Source: Phlebotomus papatasi (taxonomy: Eukaryota > Arthropoda > Insecta > Diptera > Psychodidae). From it: a DNA stretch of 64,000 nt. The notes below the pieces were generated by a model, which did not search any database, was not told the origin of the DNA, and was given only the letters and a program-made list of their open reading frames with translations. Positions 12,723-25,658 of the stretch are shown in pieces. Each line of letters opens with the position of its first letter. Positions within the stretch are counted from its first letter, which is position 1. A program made the position numbers and the translations under genes. The stretch covers positions 59,344,712 through 59,408,711 of the forward strand of contig NC_077224.1 in the NCBI RefSeq assembly GCF_024763615.1, given 5' to 3'.

Positions 12723-12904
12723 TAGGGTAAGATGTGGTATTTCTGGACAAGGTGCTTTTCGGGACATAATATGGGTATTTTTTGATACATCAAACATCCC
12801 ATAAATATTTGTATTCTTATTATTTTTAAGTTTTGTATGAAATATTAAGCTCTTTACGTAAGTAAAGTGCTAAAAAGTGTCCCGAAATACCACACGTTAC
12901 CCTA
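12723..12904. mobile_element. TA-flanked MITE, TAGGGTAAGATGTGG
   Basis: Ends TAGGGTAAGATGTGGTATTTC and CCACACGTTACCCTA are imperfect inverted repeats; TTCGGGACA and TGTCCCGAA continue the pairing inside. Confidence 0.8.
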
Positions 12905-14217
12905 TTCATTTGGAAAATAAGCTTTGAAAAAAGTTTAGCTGCGTGAAACTTCCTCACTGTCCTTGAAACATTTGTCTGTCTGATTCAAACATTTTTTTAT
13001 ACACAAAACTAAGTCTAATTTGAAGCTAATTTTGCCCCGGTTCCTTTATGTCTTGCTAATTTGAAGTAGGGGAAGATAAGGTAGCTTATTTCGAATTCGA
13101 ATACTCATATAAATTCCAAGATAGAGTATTTTGAGATGGTTAACAATAATAACTCTACAAACCATTCAATAATGTATTTTTGAGAAATTTATGAAAAAAA
13201 CCGATGCTTTTCCGAGGGTAATGTCAAAATATTAATGATCGAAAGATCGTCACGAAGACGAAAAAGAACAGGATATACATAAAGTTTTTAAGCCAAGATC
13301 TTGAGGCAAATAATTAATATTTAATTAAACTTGCTATTTAATTATATACTCCGAGAAATCAAGTTTAATCAAGCTCTTTGTATGCCATCAGAATTATTTT
13401 AACGTCAGAAAAATTTCTGGTGATCTAAAATGGATTCGAAACTGGAACATTTGGATCATATAGCAATAGATATGATATAGATTTCCGTTTTAGCAATACA
13501 GGTACAGTCCTCTTCTAAATCGATGATTGTGTTATACATTTATGAGTATTTTGCTAAGGGTCAAATGTTTTCACAATTTTCACACTAATTAGTAGTGTAA
13601 TAATACGAAAACTACCAACGTGATGTATGGTCTTCCGGGGTTCGCGCTTGTGACTTCTGGTTTCTTGAATTTTCTGAATAAAATAATAAGAAAAAAGCCA
13701 AATAATACTGAATATCGGTTTTATTAAACCAATTAAACTAGTAATTTTTATATTTTCTCAACATTTTATAGAATTATATCTTAATACTTGCAACTCTAGT
13801 CACAAGCGTATTTGACTTTGATCGTAAAAACTCACAAAGTACCTTATGTACGTCACCATTAATGCTCATTGGCTGACTTTATTACTTCTGTGTTGAAGCT
13901 TGTTTTTAATCATCTAGGTACTGTACATCTCTTGAGAAAATTGATGATAATTTGATCGAGTTTTATGCATTTTTAATGCACTAAAACGAATGTTTACTAG
14001 TTTGGTTTTATAGATTACTGTCCTATGCAAGAGTAGGATATTCTATTTTTAATTGACAAAAATTTATTTTATGAGCTAATCAGTTGAATAGTGTTTGGCG
14101 CACAATTTGTGTGAAAATTGTCAATTCTTCTCTTGATCTTTCCTTTTCATTATTTTAATTACTCATAGAAGAACTAAAAGAAAAGAATTGAGAAATTAAG
14201 GAGCAAAAAAAAAGAGG
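12905..14217. other. AT-rich non-coding stretch
   Basis: Begins with a further TAGGGGAAGATAAGG end near 13070. No gene or RNA recognised. Confidence 0.4.
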
Positions 14218-14469
14218 TAGGGTAAAGTGTATAATTTAGAATCAGTTTTACAAGTTGGACAATTCGCCCGTACAAGTTGGACATGGCTTTTTTCTTGATA
14301 AATACAGTACAAAATTTGTTTTAAAACACAAGGAACCAAATTATAAAATTAAAGCATTAAAAATATACAAATAAAAATGAAGTAATAAATTTATCAAGAC
14401 AAAAACCCCTGTCCAAATTGTACCATTGTCCAACTTGTACCACTGTCCAACTTATCCCACTTTACCCTA
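14218..14469. mobile_element. TA-flanked MITE, TAGGGTAAAGTG family (copy 1)
   Basis: Inverted ends TAGGGTAAAGTG and CACTTTACCCTA; subterminal (G)TCCAACTTGTAC repeats; interior TCTTGATAAATACAGTAC. Copy 2 is at 18146-18377. Confidence 0.85.
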
Positions 14470-14594
14470 TATTTTTCGTTTACGTGATACTTTCCATCAG
14501 AACGAAAATTCATTATCAATTCTTTGCAAACTATTGGAACTTTACAAGATTTTATTGAATTTTTTCTACAACCTGGCTGGTTTTGACTAAATTC

Positions 14595-14660
14595 TGGAGA
14601 ATTAAAAACTGAAAACAGCTGCCAGCGCCACGTGCGGGAGAAAACAGTGCCCTCTTGTGG
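14595..14660 (-). promoter_or_regulatory. CTCF-like motif within a 66-bp repeated segment
   Basis: The minus strand reads CCACAAGAGGGCACTG at 14660-14645, one mismatch in 14 from the general CTCF core CCASYAGRKGGCRS. The surrounding segment recurs inverted at 31203-31270. Binding is not shown by sequence alone; it may be a short transposon remnant. Confidence 0.35.
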
Positions 14661-15240
14661 AAGAAATGCTTGTCATTGTCGGTAAATTGCCGGAAATTTG
14701 TATCATTTCTCAGTGAAAATGTTTTTCCTCATCTTTCAAAATGCAAGTTTTGAAGAATAGTGAAATGTAATGAAAGTGATCATTATCCTATCCTTAAATT
14801 TAGTAATCTTAATAAAATATTGTTTTTCCTGATTGAATTTATTTGAAAAAAAATGAATTTATTTCACAAACTCTACAAGTTTTAAGTGATTAGAAACGGT
14901 TATAATCATGCTATTCCATTGAAGGCAATCTTTCTCCTGAAGTTTTTTATTAGAACAGAACTGTCCTCAAATGTTTCCGTATGATCGACTTTGTACTGGT
15001 TCTCGTCACGACTGTTAGCAGGTTTTAGCACACGACGAGAATTGGTAAAAACAGTCGTGACACGAACCAATACAAATAAAAGTCGATAATGCAGAAGCAT
15101 ATGAGGACAATCATGTACTAAAATAAACGTTCAGGAAACGGATTTTCCATTTTTCAATTGAATAGTGTCATAAAGGCATAGGTATTTTAAGCAGATAATA
15201 ATTTTTCAGAATTTTTGGGAATAATAAATATAGTACTCAC

Positions 15241-15385
15241 CAGCAGGACGATGAGTCCTCCTTGGTCCGTCGTCATCAATGAGATGGGCCCTTCTGGCGT
15301 CCACAATGTGCGGAATTTCTCGCCATTGAATTGAAGTTATGGCACAAAATATGAAAAACCACAAAGATTTCAGCGAATTTGCCAT
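15241..15385 (-). CDS. First coding exon of an unidentified secreted or membrane protein
   Basis: ATG at 15385 in a strong context (A at -3, G at +4). It opens 48 codons whose first 20 residues (MANSLKSLWFFIFCAITSIQ) form a plausible signal peptide, followed by a polar basic/acidic stretch with DDDGPRR. The exon ends at a strong donor (G|GTGAGTA) in phase 1. Upstream sequence to about 15600 on the minus strand is GC-richer, as for a 5' UTR and promoter. The rest of the gene must lie at lower coordinates; the only candidate I see (ending near 7303) is weak, so the gene may continue outside the window. I do not recognise the protein. Confidence 0.55.
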
Positions 15386-15965
15386 CTTGAGGTTTTCTTT
15401 TTCGAACAAGAAATTGAAAAAAAATAATAATAAAAAAAAATCTCTAGACAGTCTCTAAAAGTCCTTGAGGAATCCTCTTAAGGGTGTGTCTCTTGGCCAA
15501 AGCACTTGATCACTTGGTCCACTTGCCTCTTCGAGGGGGTATTTGTAACCGTGTTTTCTCTCAGTGTTCAATACAGACGCGCTAAATTCCCGCCACTATC
15601 AACAACTTTACCTTCAATTGCTGTTTGTCCAACTTTATATGAGGATCATTGAGTATTTTTAATCGCTCTTGATAATGTGACATATTGAACAAGTTTCCCG
15701 TCGATTGACACTCTCCAGAGAAAACTCCATCAAAAGAGTCCCAAGAAATCACTAACACTCCCGCACTTTAGCAAAAATAAATTAACTTTTCTTCGATATA
15801 TTTCTCGACTATTGCGATTTTCTTCGTTATGTAGAAAAAACGACAACTGAATCACTGGGATTTAAGCACTAATGAATTTAAATTCATTAGAGAATTATTT
15901 TTATTTATCAGTTAATTAGTCTGTTTACTTTTTAATTCTCTGGCGATGGTGATGATCGTCACTCT
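15386..15965 (-). promoter_or_regulatory. Probable 5' UTR and promoter region of the 15.3 kb exon
   Basis: Non-repetitive sequence directly upstream of the minus-strand start codon, with a GC-richer part near 15520-15600 (GGCGGGAATTTAGCGCG on the minus strand). No clear TATA box. Assigned by position only. Confidence 0.3.
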
Positions 15966-17034
15966 AGAAGAGAGAGAATGAAAAATACAGCAAATCAATT
16001 TTTCTGCCTAAAACTGCTTACGTTCACAGTATTTTTTTATAGTTCAGTACACTCAACGAAATGGTGTGACAAAAGCCCTAATAAGGATTTCAGCATGGAA
16101 GTTTTTCAAATTATTTTAAAAATATTTTCGTAATATGAAACAATGCAGTTTATTTTATTTTTCTATGGCTATCCTTTTCAAGTTTACATAAAATTTACTT
16201 AAGCTAGATACGACGATTTCTGTTATTTTATTATATTCAAAGTTTTTCCAATTCCAAAATGGGCAAGAAAAAAGAAAATTAATCAGTAATATAGGTAATG
16301 TGACTAAAACGGAAATCACAGATCGTGAATATCCAAAAAGTTGAATATTCTTGGCGGAAAAATGATAAATATTTCGACTTTAAGAGATTTCTGCACGTTT
16401 TTATGTTTTTTTACTGACCATAAACGGTTTATCCCGAAAGTTTGGGTCTCATTCCAAATTTTTATAACATTCTTGTGCAACGTTTGAGTTTTTTAAGAAG
16501 TCTACTAAACAAGGCGAATAAAATTGACTAAATAATGAGAAAGTAACTATTTAATTAAGGTATCAATAAATTGTATTGGAAGAATAATTCTTCAAAAGAA
16601 TAAATGTGTAAAGCTTATCCAGATATTCAGGCAAAAAGGTTTTCTAGTAAAATTTTTAGTAATTTACTAGCCCGAAAGTTAAAACGAAAATTAATCGGAT
16701 TGCTAAAAATATTGCTCTTTTTAGTTTTGAAATCCGAGTTATTTTTATTTCAATTTCGGAGAACTATTTAAAATTGTTGTTTCAACTCTTTCGGAGTAAT
16801 TTTTAGTCATTAAAATTACTGTTTTTTTAATACTATAAATTGAAAAATGAATAATTTTCACTGTTTTGTATATTTTTCTATTAATATTTTATTTTCTTTT
16901 TCAATATTTTAGTTTTTTAATACTTCAATTTGCCATAATTTTTTAAAAGTTTTTTTTTTTAAGGTGGGGTTTATGTTTTACGAGACACTTGCATATGCGT
17001 CTTCACTAAACATGCTTAAGCATATTTTCTGTCT
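15966..17034. other. AT-rich non-coding stretch
   Basis: No coding frame, repeat structure or RNA gene recognised. Confidence 0.4.
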
Positions 17035-17242
17035 AATATTCCATATGATTTTTTGACCTGAAATCGGTGTAAATATTATGCTTTTTAAGAGTATTAGGGG
17101 TTAAAGTTACCCTTTTTCATGTTAATTCTACCATTAAAAAGGTGTAAAATTTCCATTAAGAAATGTTGATATATTTTTACACCTGAAAAATGTTAAAGTT
17201 ATAAGGAAAAAAAACTACTCGCACCCCAGTTTTTTCTCAGTG
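17035..17242. mobile_element. MITE, ACACTGAGAAA family (decayed copy 2)
   Basis: Retains the GAAATCGGTGTAAATATTA body and right end TTTTTTCTCAGTGT; the left end is lost. Confidence 0.6.
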
Positions 17243-17659
17243 TTCACTAGAGATAAATAAGACTGAAGTAAACACAAAATTCTGACATATTTCTCCTAAG
17301 CAATTGCTCACATTGAAGTTTCAACAAATCAATATTAACTCAAATCATATTCAAAATTTAACGTTTTTAGTGTTAAAGTATTCCAAAAAGAACAAATATT
17401 TCGATAGAATTCATTATTCATCAAATATTGGATCACAAATCCATGGTTTTAATCAATTTATTTTTATTGTCCAATTTTACCCTCAGAGTGTCTAAAATTA
17501 GAAACTGTCCAAAATTATGAGCACTTCCCCTATATTATCTTGTACATTTCTCTAAGAGCATAATTAGAAAATAAAAATTGTTAAATTCTTTTTATAAAGC
17601 TCTTAATTTCGTCTCTGTGACTACTTAAAAGTAAAGCAGCATACTCTTAAGAGTTTCTG

Positions 17660-17912
17660 CAATGAGAGAAATCCGAAAAAGTTAAAATAACATTCCGGTA
17701 ATGTTAATTTTACCCTGCATTATTGATCCAAAAACTGTGTAAATATTACCCTTTTTAGGTGTATTGGGAGTAAAAGTTACCCTTTTTCATGTTTATTTTA
17801 CACTTAAAAAGGTGTAAAATTTACATTAAGAAATATTGATATATTTTTACACCTAAAAATGTTAAAGTTACGAGGAAAAAAAAGTTAATCGCACCCTTTT
17901 TTTTCAGTGTGT
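17660..17912. mobile_element. MITE, ACACTGAGAAA family (copy 3)
   Basis: GAGAGAAATCCGAAAAAGTT start, TTACCCTTTTTAGGTGTATT body, TTTTTTTTCAGTGTG end; close to the copies at 4136 and 47209. Confidence 0.75.
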
Positions 17913-18145
17913 AAAAATTTAAATACAAAATTCGTATTGTAAGCCTTTTTAAATGTGTATTAAAAAAAGTTGCCACAGACTTGTTTCTATAATACTTCTT
18001 GCGTTTTTGCTTATTATTGAACGATAAAATTTGGCTAGAGGACGCTAACTCTAAATCAGAGTTTGTTAGACATCAATTGAATTCAAATACGTAACGGCTA
18101 GGAAGGTTAGGAATAATCCATAGAAAAAAATCTCTGTTTTCCGTG

Positions 18146-18377
18146 TATGGTAAAGTGGTACAAATTGGATCATGGTACAAGTTGGACAGGGCTTTTTTCT
18201 TGATAAATTTAGTACTTCATTTTTATTTGTATATTATTAATGCTTTAGTTTTATAATTTGGTTCTTTGTGCTTAAAAAAATTAGTACTGTATTTATCAAG
18301 AAAAAACCCCTGTCCAACTTGTACCAGCGAATTGTCCAACTTATAACACTATGTCCAACTTGTATCACTTTACCCTA
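18146..18377. mobile_element. TA-flanked MITE, TAGGGTAAAGTG family (copy 2)
   Basis: Ends TATGGTAAAGTGGTACAA and TGTATCACTTTACCCTA. Shares the TTTTTTCTTGATAAAT interior and GTCCAACTTGTACC subterminal repeats with the copy at 14218. Confidence 0.85.
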
Positions 18378-18689
18378 ATTGAACATTTTTGGATTTCTTT
18401 TAGAACTTTGGAGGTCTTGATTTGAGCACATGTAACGTTTGCTTAATTTGCACCCCATCTTTGATATACATTCGCAATTTTGTTAATTCAATTAGGGAAT
18501 TGTATTGGCTTGTCTTTTGCCAAATTGCTTCAGAACATTGCTAATACAAATTTAGATCTTAGCACAATGTTGCACTTTGCGTATTTGTACTAAAACTTGT
18601 GAACTACACTTTTCTTCGGAGATTTGTGAAATCGAATACCTTTTCAAAGTACAAAAAATGAAAGTGAAAATTTCGTTTAAAAAAAAAAC

Positions 18690-19560
18690 TTGAGCCAAGT
18701 TATGAATCATCGTTGGCGGGCTTGGCGGGTGTCAGTGAGCCCATCTGGGTAAGTTCACGGTGCATTTACCAATCAGTGCCACCGTCACACCCCTCAATTT
18801 CGTTGAGTGTTTTTGAGGGGCACAAAATGCGAATTTCCACATTCAACAATTTTCTATCTCTCTCTCCCAAACACTTTAATATTAATTCCCATTTGGCACG
18901 GTTCTTTTTCCTCTCTCCTCCATTCACAGAAAATTTCATAGAGAGACACAAAACGTAAAATGAGCAGAAAACAGCCGAAAGAGTCAGCTGAAAAAAAAGA
19001 GCCGAGTGATGCCTTTTGTGAATGAACGGGCTTGCAATTAATGGAATCGTGCTGTGTCTTATTAATTTTTCCCATATCCCAAGAGAACTTAACACATTAT
19101 TAAATTTCAATTTTTGTTGTGCCTTTAAATCGAAAGCGCCAGGTTTTTTTTGCCCCCATGTCCATTGAGGAGTTCTGTGTTGGAAGACAAGACGTTTTTT
19201 GCTGCCTTTTGATAAAAAAAAGAAATCATTTTACATTATCGAAAGACTTACGGAGGAGAATGAGTGGGGACAAAAAGCGAAACTGATAAGATTCTGAGTT
19301 TGGGAAGAGGTGAGAATTAATTACGTGTGAGGTGTAGGTAGAAATAAAAAAGCGGTCAAGAGGTAGTGCTGATTGGGTTTATGAGTCTTGAAGTTGAAGA
19401 AAAAAAAAGGCAGGAGTCTTGAGAGACAGGAAGGAGATGCATTGTGGATCCGGCACGTGCGTGAAATTGGAGGGAAGGCCAAAAGAAAGAACAACACGAC
19501 AGACTAATTATAGAGCAGAAGGGTCTTTTGGAAAACAGACGGTATGTTTAAGAGACTTCC
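18690..19560. other. GC-richer unique island, no exon resolved
   Basis: Non-repeated sequence with overlapping short frames on both strands (18713-18958 plus, 18766-19110 minus), neither with splice sites or domain character I can defend. May be regulatory DNA or an unrecognised UTR. Confidence 0.3.
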
Positions 19561-19781
19561 AACATTTTTAAGCAGTTTTTTTTTTAAATATGCACGCAAC
19601 GCAGAAGACTTCTGGATCATAAATCCGTCGCAAGTTTAATAACATTCTATAGAAACTTAAGGAATTGGTCACTGGAAAAATTGACAAAATGAATTTTGGT
19701 AAATTCTTGCCGTACCTGTCCTATCAACTGTTAAATTATTTTTCGACCTTTACGTTAAAGCAATATTGTCGTTTGAACCAG

Positions 19782-20000
19782 TAGGGGAAGGCTTTCAGAC
19801 GTTGCATGTGCTCAAGCTTCGAACACTTGATATTTTTCCTATATTGCTTAAATAAATCTGACCTATGGCAATATATTTTAATAGTTTTTATTAAGTTACC
19901 TAGTTCCTGACAAGCTCAGGTTAAATTATTAAAGGAATAATGGAAAAAATGTTACGTGCTCGAAGCCAGAGTGTGTGCGATGGCTGAAAGCCTTCCCCTA
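19782..20000. mobile_element. TA-flanked MITE, TAGGGGAAGGCTTTCAG
   Basis: Ends TAGGGGAAGGCTTTCAG and CTGAAAGCCTTCCCCTA are exact complements. The subterminal GCTCRAGC regions also pair. Confidence 0.9.
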
Positions 20001-20170
20001 CATAATACATTTCAAAGATTTTTTAATTAAAAATTACTTCCAAAAATTTAAGATACTTGTCCACTGGAAAAATTAACACTGACTAAATTTTAACAATAAA
20101 TTTTTGACAGGTTTAGAAAAAGATTAAGAAGAACAGGAGATTTGTACAGAACTTTTCTGTAAGAGTATTT

Positions 20171-20288
20171 TAAATCCTATTACATATTTTAATCTCATCG
20201 CGTATGCTGATTGGCTAGAGAATGAAAACATCCAAAACTTTGGCCAATCAGGGACCATTATGAGACTAAAATATTTAATGGGATTAAA
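20171..20288. repeat. Imperfect inverted repeat of about 118 bp
   Basis: TTTAAATCCTATTACATATTTTAATCTCAT pairs with ATGAGACTAAAATATTTAATGGGATTAAAT; GATTGGC and GCCAATC pair inside. Likely a small hairpin element. Confidence 0.6.
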
Positions 20289-20289
20289 T

Positions 20290-20534
20290 CGATCCCTCAG
20301 AATATAATCCGAACAACTCGATTTTTTGCAGAATTCTTTTTTTTGCTTTTCGGGTACTACTTGACACCCTTTACCTTCCCCGTGAATATTATGCCGAAAA
20401 GTTAATTATTCCTAAAGTTATACGGGTTTCAAATCTTAAAAATCCTATGATCAGCATGTAAAATCTCAGCTTTAAATCTCTCTACTGAAAAGTTGGCCAT
20501 TCGCGAGTTGTTCGGTTTATATTCTGAGGGATCG
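20290..20534. mobile_element. MITE with ends CGATCCCTCAGAATATAA
   Basis: The left end CGATCCCTCAGAATATAATC and right end TATATTCTGAGGGATCG are inverted, and GAACAACTCG/CGAGTTGTTC extends the pairing. Confidence 0.8.
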
Positions 20535-20969
20535 AAATATTGCACTACATGTGAATTATGATTAAAAACTTAAATTTTCTTTCCAATGAAATATTAATTT
20601 TTAAAGTTTTCAAGGAGCAAATGAAATAAAACTTTTTGCAAACAATGGAAAAATCATTTTCGCAGTTACTTCCGGAATTTTTTGATATTGTAATTGTAAA
20701 GCTTTATTTTCAATTAAGCACTTTAATCTATAAAATACTTATAATTCCATATTATTCTTTGATTTGCAATAGGGCTGCAGCTTAAAAGCATTTGAATCTT
20801 TAGTCAATCAGTAAGCGCCGTGGAATTAAGTATTTTACAGAATTTAATATTTGAAAAACGAAAATAATGCTTAAAACATAATTTTCTCAAAAAATGAAAT
20901 TTAAAATTTCAATCTCTTCTGCAACACTGTGTAACAGAATGAAAACTTTTTCCGCATGATTCCAAAGGA

Positions 20970-21190
20970 TAGGGGAATGTTGGCATGGTTCGCACGCAGT
21001 GAAGCTTCAAACGATGCCCATTTTCTCTTTGTTTGCAAAGATCTGCTTCGTCATTTCTCATCCCAGCTCATGAGGTTCATGATTATCTATCTCATGGTTA
21101 AGAAAGTGACGAATTAACTCCTTGAAAACCAAGAGAAAATGGGCATTGTTTGAAGCGTGACTATGTGCGAACCATGCCTACATTCCCCTA
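20970..21190. mobile_element. TA-flanked MITE, TAGGGGAATGTTGGCATGG
   Basis: Ends TAGGGGAATGTTGGCATGGT and CATGCCTACATTCCCCTA. GCCCATTTTCTC and GAGAAAATGGGC also pair inside. Confidence 0.85.
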
Positions 21191-21516
21191 GATATTTTCG
21201 GAATTCCCTAGTGTTTGGTATCTCCTGACCATATCACCCGAAGAAATTTATGGTCAATCACGTTTATTTTCTGAGCTAATTTAAGATGAAAATCTTTAAG
21301 AAATAGGTAGAAATATTTTATAAAACTTACTTTATATCAATAACGGCACTGCGTAGGATGACAGGGTCAAAGGGCAGAGCAAGAGTCAAGGAATATTCTC
21401 CTAGAACAAACTATATTCCTATCTCTTCATTTTCCCTACAATTTCCTAGATTTTACACTTATTTACAAATAAAAATAAGTACAAATCATTTTGTATGACT
21501 GGATAATGCTCAATGT

Positions 21517-21740
21517 CTAATGGCCTAGACAGACCTGAGGATTAGCTAAGAGACGGCTTAGCGTAATTATATTCGAAATAATGATTAAACTACATTTCCA
21601 TAATTTTCCACTAAATCGTCTCTCGGCTTAAGTCGTAAGTGTGTCTAGGCCATAAGGCATATTAGAGCTTAAGCAGTGAGACGACTTAGTTAGAAACTGA
21701 TCTCTCGGTTTAAGCCGTAGGTCTGTCCAGCATATAAGTT
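21517..21740. mobile_element. Hairpin element with ATGGCCTAGACAGAC ends plus partial extra arm
   Basis: 21519-21540 pairs with 21635-21655 (GTGTGTCTAGGCCAT). A third related arm (CGGTTTAAGCCGTAGGTCTGTCCAGCATA) follows to 21740, so this is either two overlapping elements or one internally duplicated. Confidence 0.6.
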
Positions 21741-24240
21741 TAGAATTTTATTACGGAATTCGTTATAGTTATCTTTACGGAATCAAGGATAGATTTACCA
21801 GGTCCTTCTAAATAAATAAATTTTCTATACACTAATTGAAGTAAAGATCTTGGTAAACAGTTACAGGTGTTTCAAACCCTATTTTAGTTTGAAGATCAAT
21901 TTTTGTATTGACTGGTATATACCTTTAGGATCGAAGATTTAAAGAAAGATTTTTGAGGTTTGTAACGATTTAAAAATCAATTTTGTCCTAAAGTACAACA
22001 ATTTTTAACAAATTTTAGAATTTTTTTGATCGCTCTGGTTTTAAGTTCGAAAACTTAAATTGCAGGATATCATTATCAACTAAACACATGATGAAAGTAT
22101 AAGGAGAACCTGAAGTTCTATTTCGAAGCCGAAAATAATTCAAGCTGCTGTAGGGGAATTCTGTAATTTTCGTGACATTGTCACGCGTGAATTTGAAACC
22201 TGACAATGCCATTCGAGCTTTTTTGTCATATCATGTGAGTTCGAAAATGCAATTCATTGAATTTTTAATGAAATCCCTTTTCTTGATGATTTTATGAAAA
22301 TACAGTACGTCTTGGTTGATTTGTTTAACAAAATTCAGTGTCATTTGAATTGCCAGAAATCTCAAATATGTGACTTCTGACAATGCCACATGAGCTGAAA
22401 TGGCAATATCACGGCTACAGAATCGCATTTTCGAAAAAGCTCTCCAAAGATTCGAACTCAATTTGTCATATGGCATTGCCAGAGCGTTATAGAATTCGTT
22501 ATAGAAAGTTTTTGTAAAAAAATAAATTTTCATATTGTGGTCGGGATTTTCCACCTGATAGCGAAATAGAGCCTGGCTGGTGGATTTCCTTCTGTTCGTG
22601 GGAATTTCATATTTCCCGTGTCTCTCGCTCCAAGCAAGACGCAAGACCTTTTATTGGCGGTATAGTTCTGTTGTCCGTCGCGTGAAAGCATATTTCAGAG
22701 GTATAGAGCTTAAAGAATTTCATATTTGAGTAATAGCGGCCACCGCCGTCTTAACGTTGGTGACCAATTTCCAAAGTGAAAACGGTGGAAAATTCTTCCT
22801 CAGGTTGTATGAGCCATCTGCATCATCCAAAAAGATTTTACAAAAAAAAGGAATATAAACAAGAGAAAAAAACCTAAGACGCCAATAAAGCTTCGGATAA
22901 GCCGCCGTTTCTTCTGTCAAGGAAGCTCGTTCCAGAGAGTTACCCCCTCAATGAAGAGGGAGCAATGTAGAATATGGCTCTGCAATTCCGAATATTAACC
23001 CGATTTTATTCTTCTCTATTTTTCGAGCTCCGCGATCCCGAAATTAATATCCGAATGGGAAATTTTCGAATTTCGAAATCTGACAGCGAGTTTGCATTTT
23101 TGACAATTTTCGCCTTTGGAATTTAGAAGTTTAGATTATCACCCCAAATTAAAGATGATTGTTTTCGAAAATTATTTACTACTTTTTACCATGTCGAATA
23201 ATGCTCATAAAATTTTTTAATTTTGGTATGACTATCTAGCTTTCACTGTCGATATAGCCTTTCGCAGAACATGGTAATATTTTTATTAGTCTACTCTATA
23301 CCAAAAATTAATTACTCGTTTTTTCAATGATAAAATATGCTCCAAATTCCGGGTTCTGTGTACTTGTGAAAGCTCGTGCATGAAAATTATTCTTGAGAAT
23401 AGTATTCTATTCAAATAAGAGTCTCAACTTTTGAGAGAAAAGTTAACTGAATTACGTTACTTCCAAATATGAGTCATTTTGTATTATGCAAATTTGCTGA
23501 AGTCATATTTTAGCTTGGGATTTTTTCACTGATTTTGTTCATATGACAATTCTCACTTGTCTGCTGTATCTACCCCAGGTCAATTCTTTATGATTGCAGT
23601 GATAATCTCAGTTAACTTGTAGGAGGTCAAATGCTTAAGACTTTGAGACTAATCACTTTCATCAAATTACCCGAATTGGATAGTTTCGGAATTCGAATTT
23701 CGAATTTCTACAACGGAGAAAAGTCATACCGATCCATTACTCACGTCATACATATAATGCATAATTTGACTGATGTCATATCAATTAAATAATTTAAATA
23801 TTCTCTATTTTAAGATTATTATTCTTATGCTGAGGTCAAAAAGTCAAACTTCAAATCGAAAGAATTAATTTCTTCAAAAACTTCTTCCGAATTGGATAGT
23901 TTCGAATTAAGAAATAGAACAATTGACCAGTTTTAAAGTTTGATAAATGTGAAAATAACACTCAGATGGTCTATTTTTCATTATTTTTGGTCCATTTTGC
24001 GGCAATTCAATTTAGAAATTACGCCAAATAGAACCACGACATATTTATTTATCACAGGACAGCAGAAAAGACAAGATTTTAAAAATAAAGCACTAACCAA
24101 TAAATTACAATAACTTAATGATTTTAATCAAATAAGAATACCGCGACTCTGTGTGAATTGGCAATTTTCGCGCGCGCGCGTGTATGCAAGTTTTATAAGA
24201 AATAATACAACTTTTGCCTGAGAGTGTCGAGAAAATTTCA
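21741..24240. other. Repeat-like non-coding stretch
   Basis: The 137-codon minus-strand frame at 22231-22644 has no domain or splice support. It lies in sequence bearing a GGGGAATTCTGTAA end (22154), a motif that also begins the repeat at 47768, so I treat it as transposon-derived. GAATTTCGAAATT-type motifs are frequent at 23000-23900. Confidence 0.4.
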
Positions 24241-25440
24241 CAACACCATGTTGAGGAGAGGAAAAAAAATTAATTAATTAATTAGAGAACTAGTTTTATA
24301 TAGATGAAGCTGCTGCTTTTCTTTCAATATATTGACAACAGGCCACCACACAAGAACTCAATATCCAAGCAGTATTGCTAGCTTTTTTGCACCACACACT
24401 CAGCCTCTATCGCGAACAAATTGCGGATTGATTCTTAAGATGTTAGGCATTTTTTTTATTCCACCAACATCACACTTGAGATCATTGAGCAAAATGAGTG
24501 GCGTAGATGGAATAAGCAAAAAAAAAAAAGAAAACTTCTTGGCCCGTCCGAGAACAAGAAAAATCGAAAGTAATTCAATTTGCCAAATGTTCCCTCTGGG
24601 GTACTTTGGGAAAATTGCACGATGGAAAAGTTTTTAGTACAAAAGTGACTTAATACAGTTCTACGAGAGAGATAGAAAAATGACGTAGATTAGCATTTGT
24701 TTCAACATTTTTGCTGTGTGCCCCTCTGAGAAAATTATTCCCCTTTGTAGAGGTCATAATGCACTAAATCCAACCCCCTTCCTAAAAAAAAAACTAGCCC
24801 CATAATCACTTGTGCAATATCCGCCAAATAAAAAATCCAATCCACGTTCCCTGGGTTCTTCACAGTCGCGCCCGTTTGCACTCGTCACGGGTCACACCAC
24901 CAACTTTTAAAAGTAGAACTTGAGTTACAATCTTGATTATTTTGAGAGATGCTCGAGCGTTAGGTGTAATTTCTTCCACAGATCGCGTTCAACTGAGCTC
25001 ACGAGTCCGCTCTCAATGCGAATTCAATGCGCGCAACGCAGAGCACAGTCACACATCGCGCACATAGTAGGCTACATGGCTACATTTAGCACTGTATTAG
25101 TGCCGCTATGTCGTCACATGATCGAGAGAGCGAGAGAGAAACACCAACACTATGCTGCACATCCGATGATCGCCACACATGGCAAACGACATATTGATGT
25201 TGGGAGAGAGGAAAAGCTCACGATTTTCCACTATTTCCACCGCAAAAGACAATATTTACAGAGATTTACCACGCCAAGAGACGTACAAAATGATTTACAG
25301 TGGAATGTGCAATGAAAGAAAGAGAGAGATAGACTGCAGCGGAATGCACTACAAATTACTAATTAGTATTGAAAAGTTAGGGGAGAAGTGGTACTTAGTA
25401 ATGTTCATGTGTCCAGCTGGGTTGTTTCTTCTGTGATTAG
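24241..25440. other. Unique GC-richer island, possible promoter region
   Basis: 24840-25180 is the most CpG-rich part of the left half (CGCGCCCGTTTGCACTCGTC, GCGCGCAACGCAGAGCAC). Frames on the plus strand (24920-25315) show no recognisable protein. A promoter or 5' UTR of an unseen gene is possible, but no transcript can be drawn from it. Confidence 0.3.
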
Positions 25441-25658
25441 CAGAAAATCAGCAAAACGGTGCTAAAAATTACACATGAGATTTTCTTTAAATTTTTGAAA
25501 AGCTTAGAAACTTAGAAGCTTTAAGGTCAAAGCACAATGTACTTATGATAGTGTCTTTTCACAGACTTCCAGTATCTAGATATGGTGCTAACGACGGGAA
25601 ATTATAAGCCGATGCCGATTGACGGTAGACTTAGGGAATACTGAAGAATTCATAGATA

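Noticed and set aside
22231..22644. 137-codon minus-strand frame
   Set aside because: No domain, signal, splice or codon support; lies in sequence sharing a MITE-like GGGGAATTCTGTAA end.
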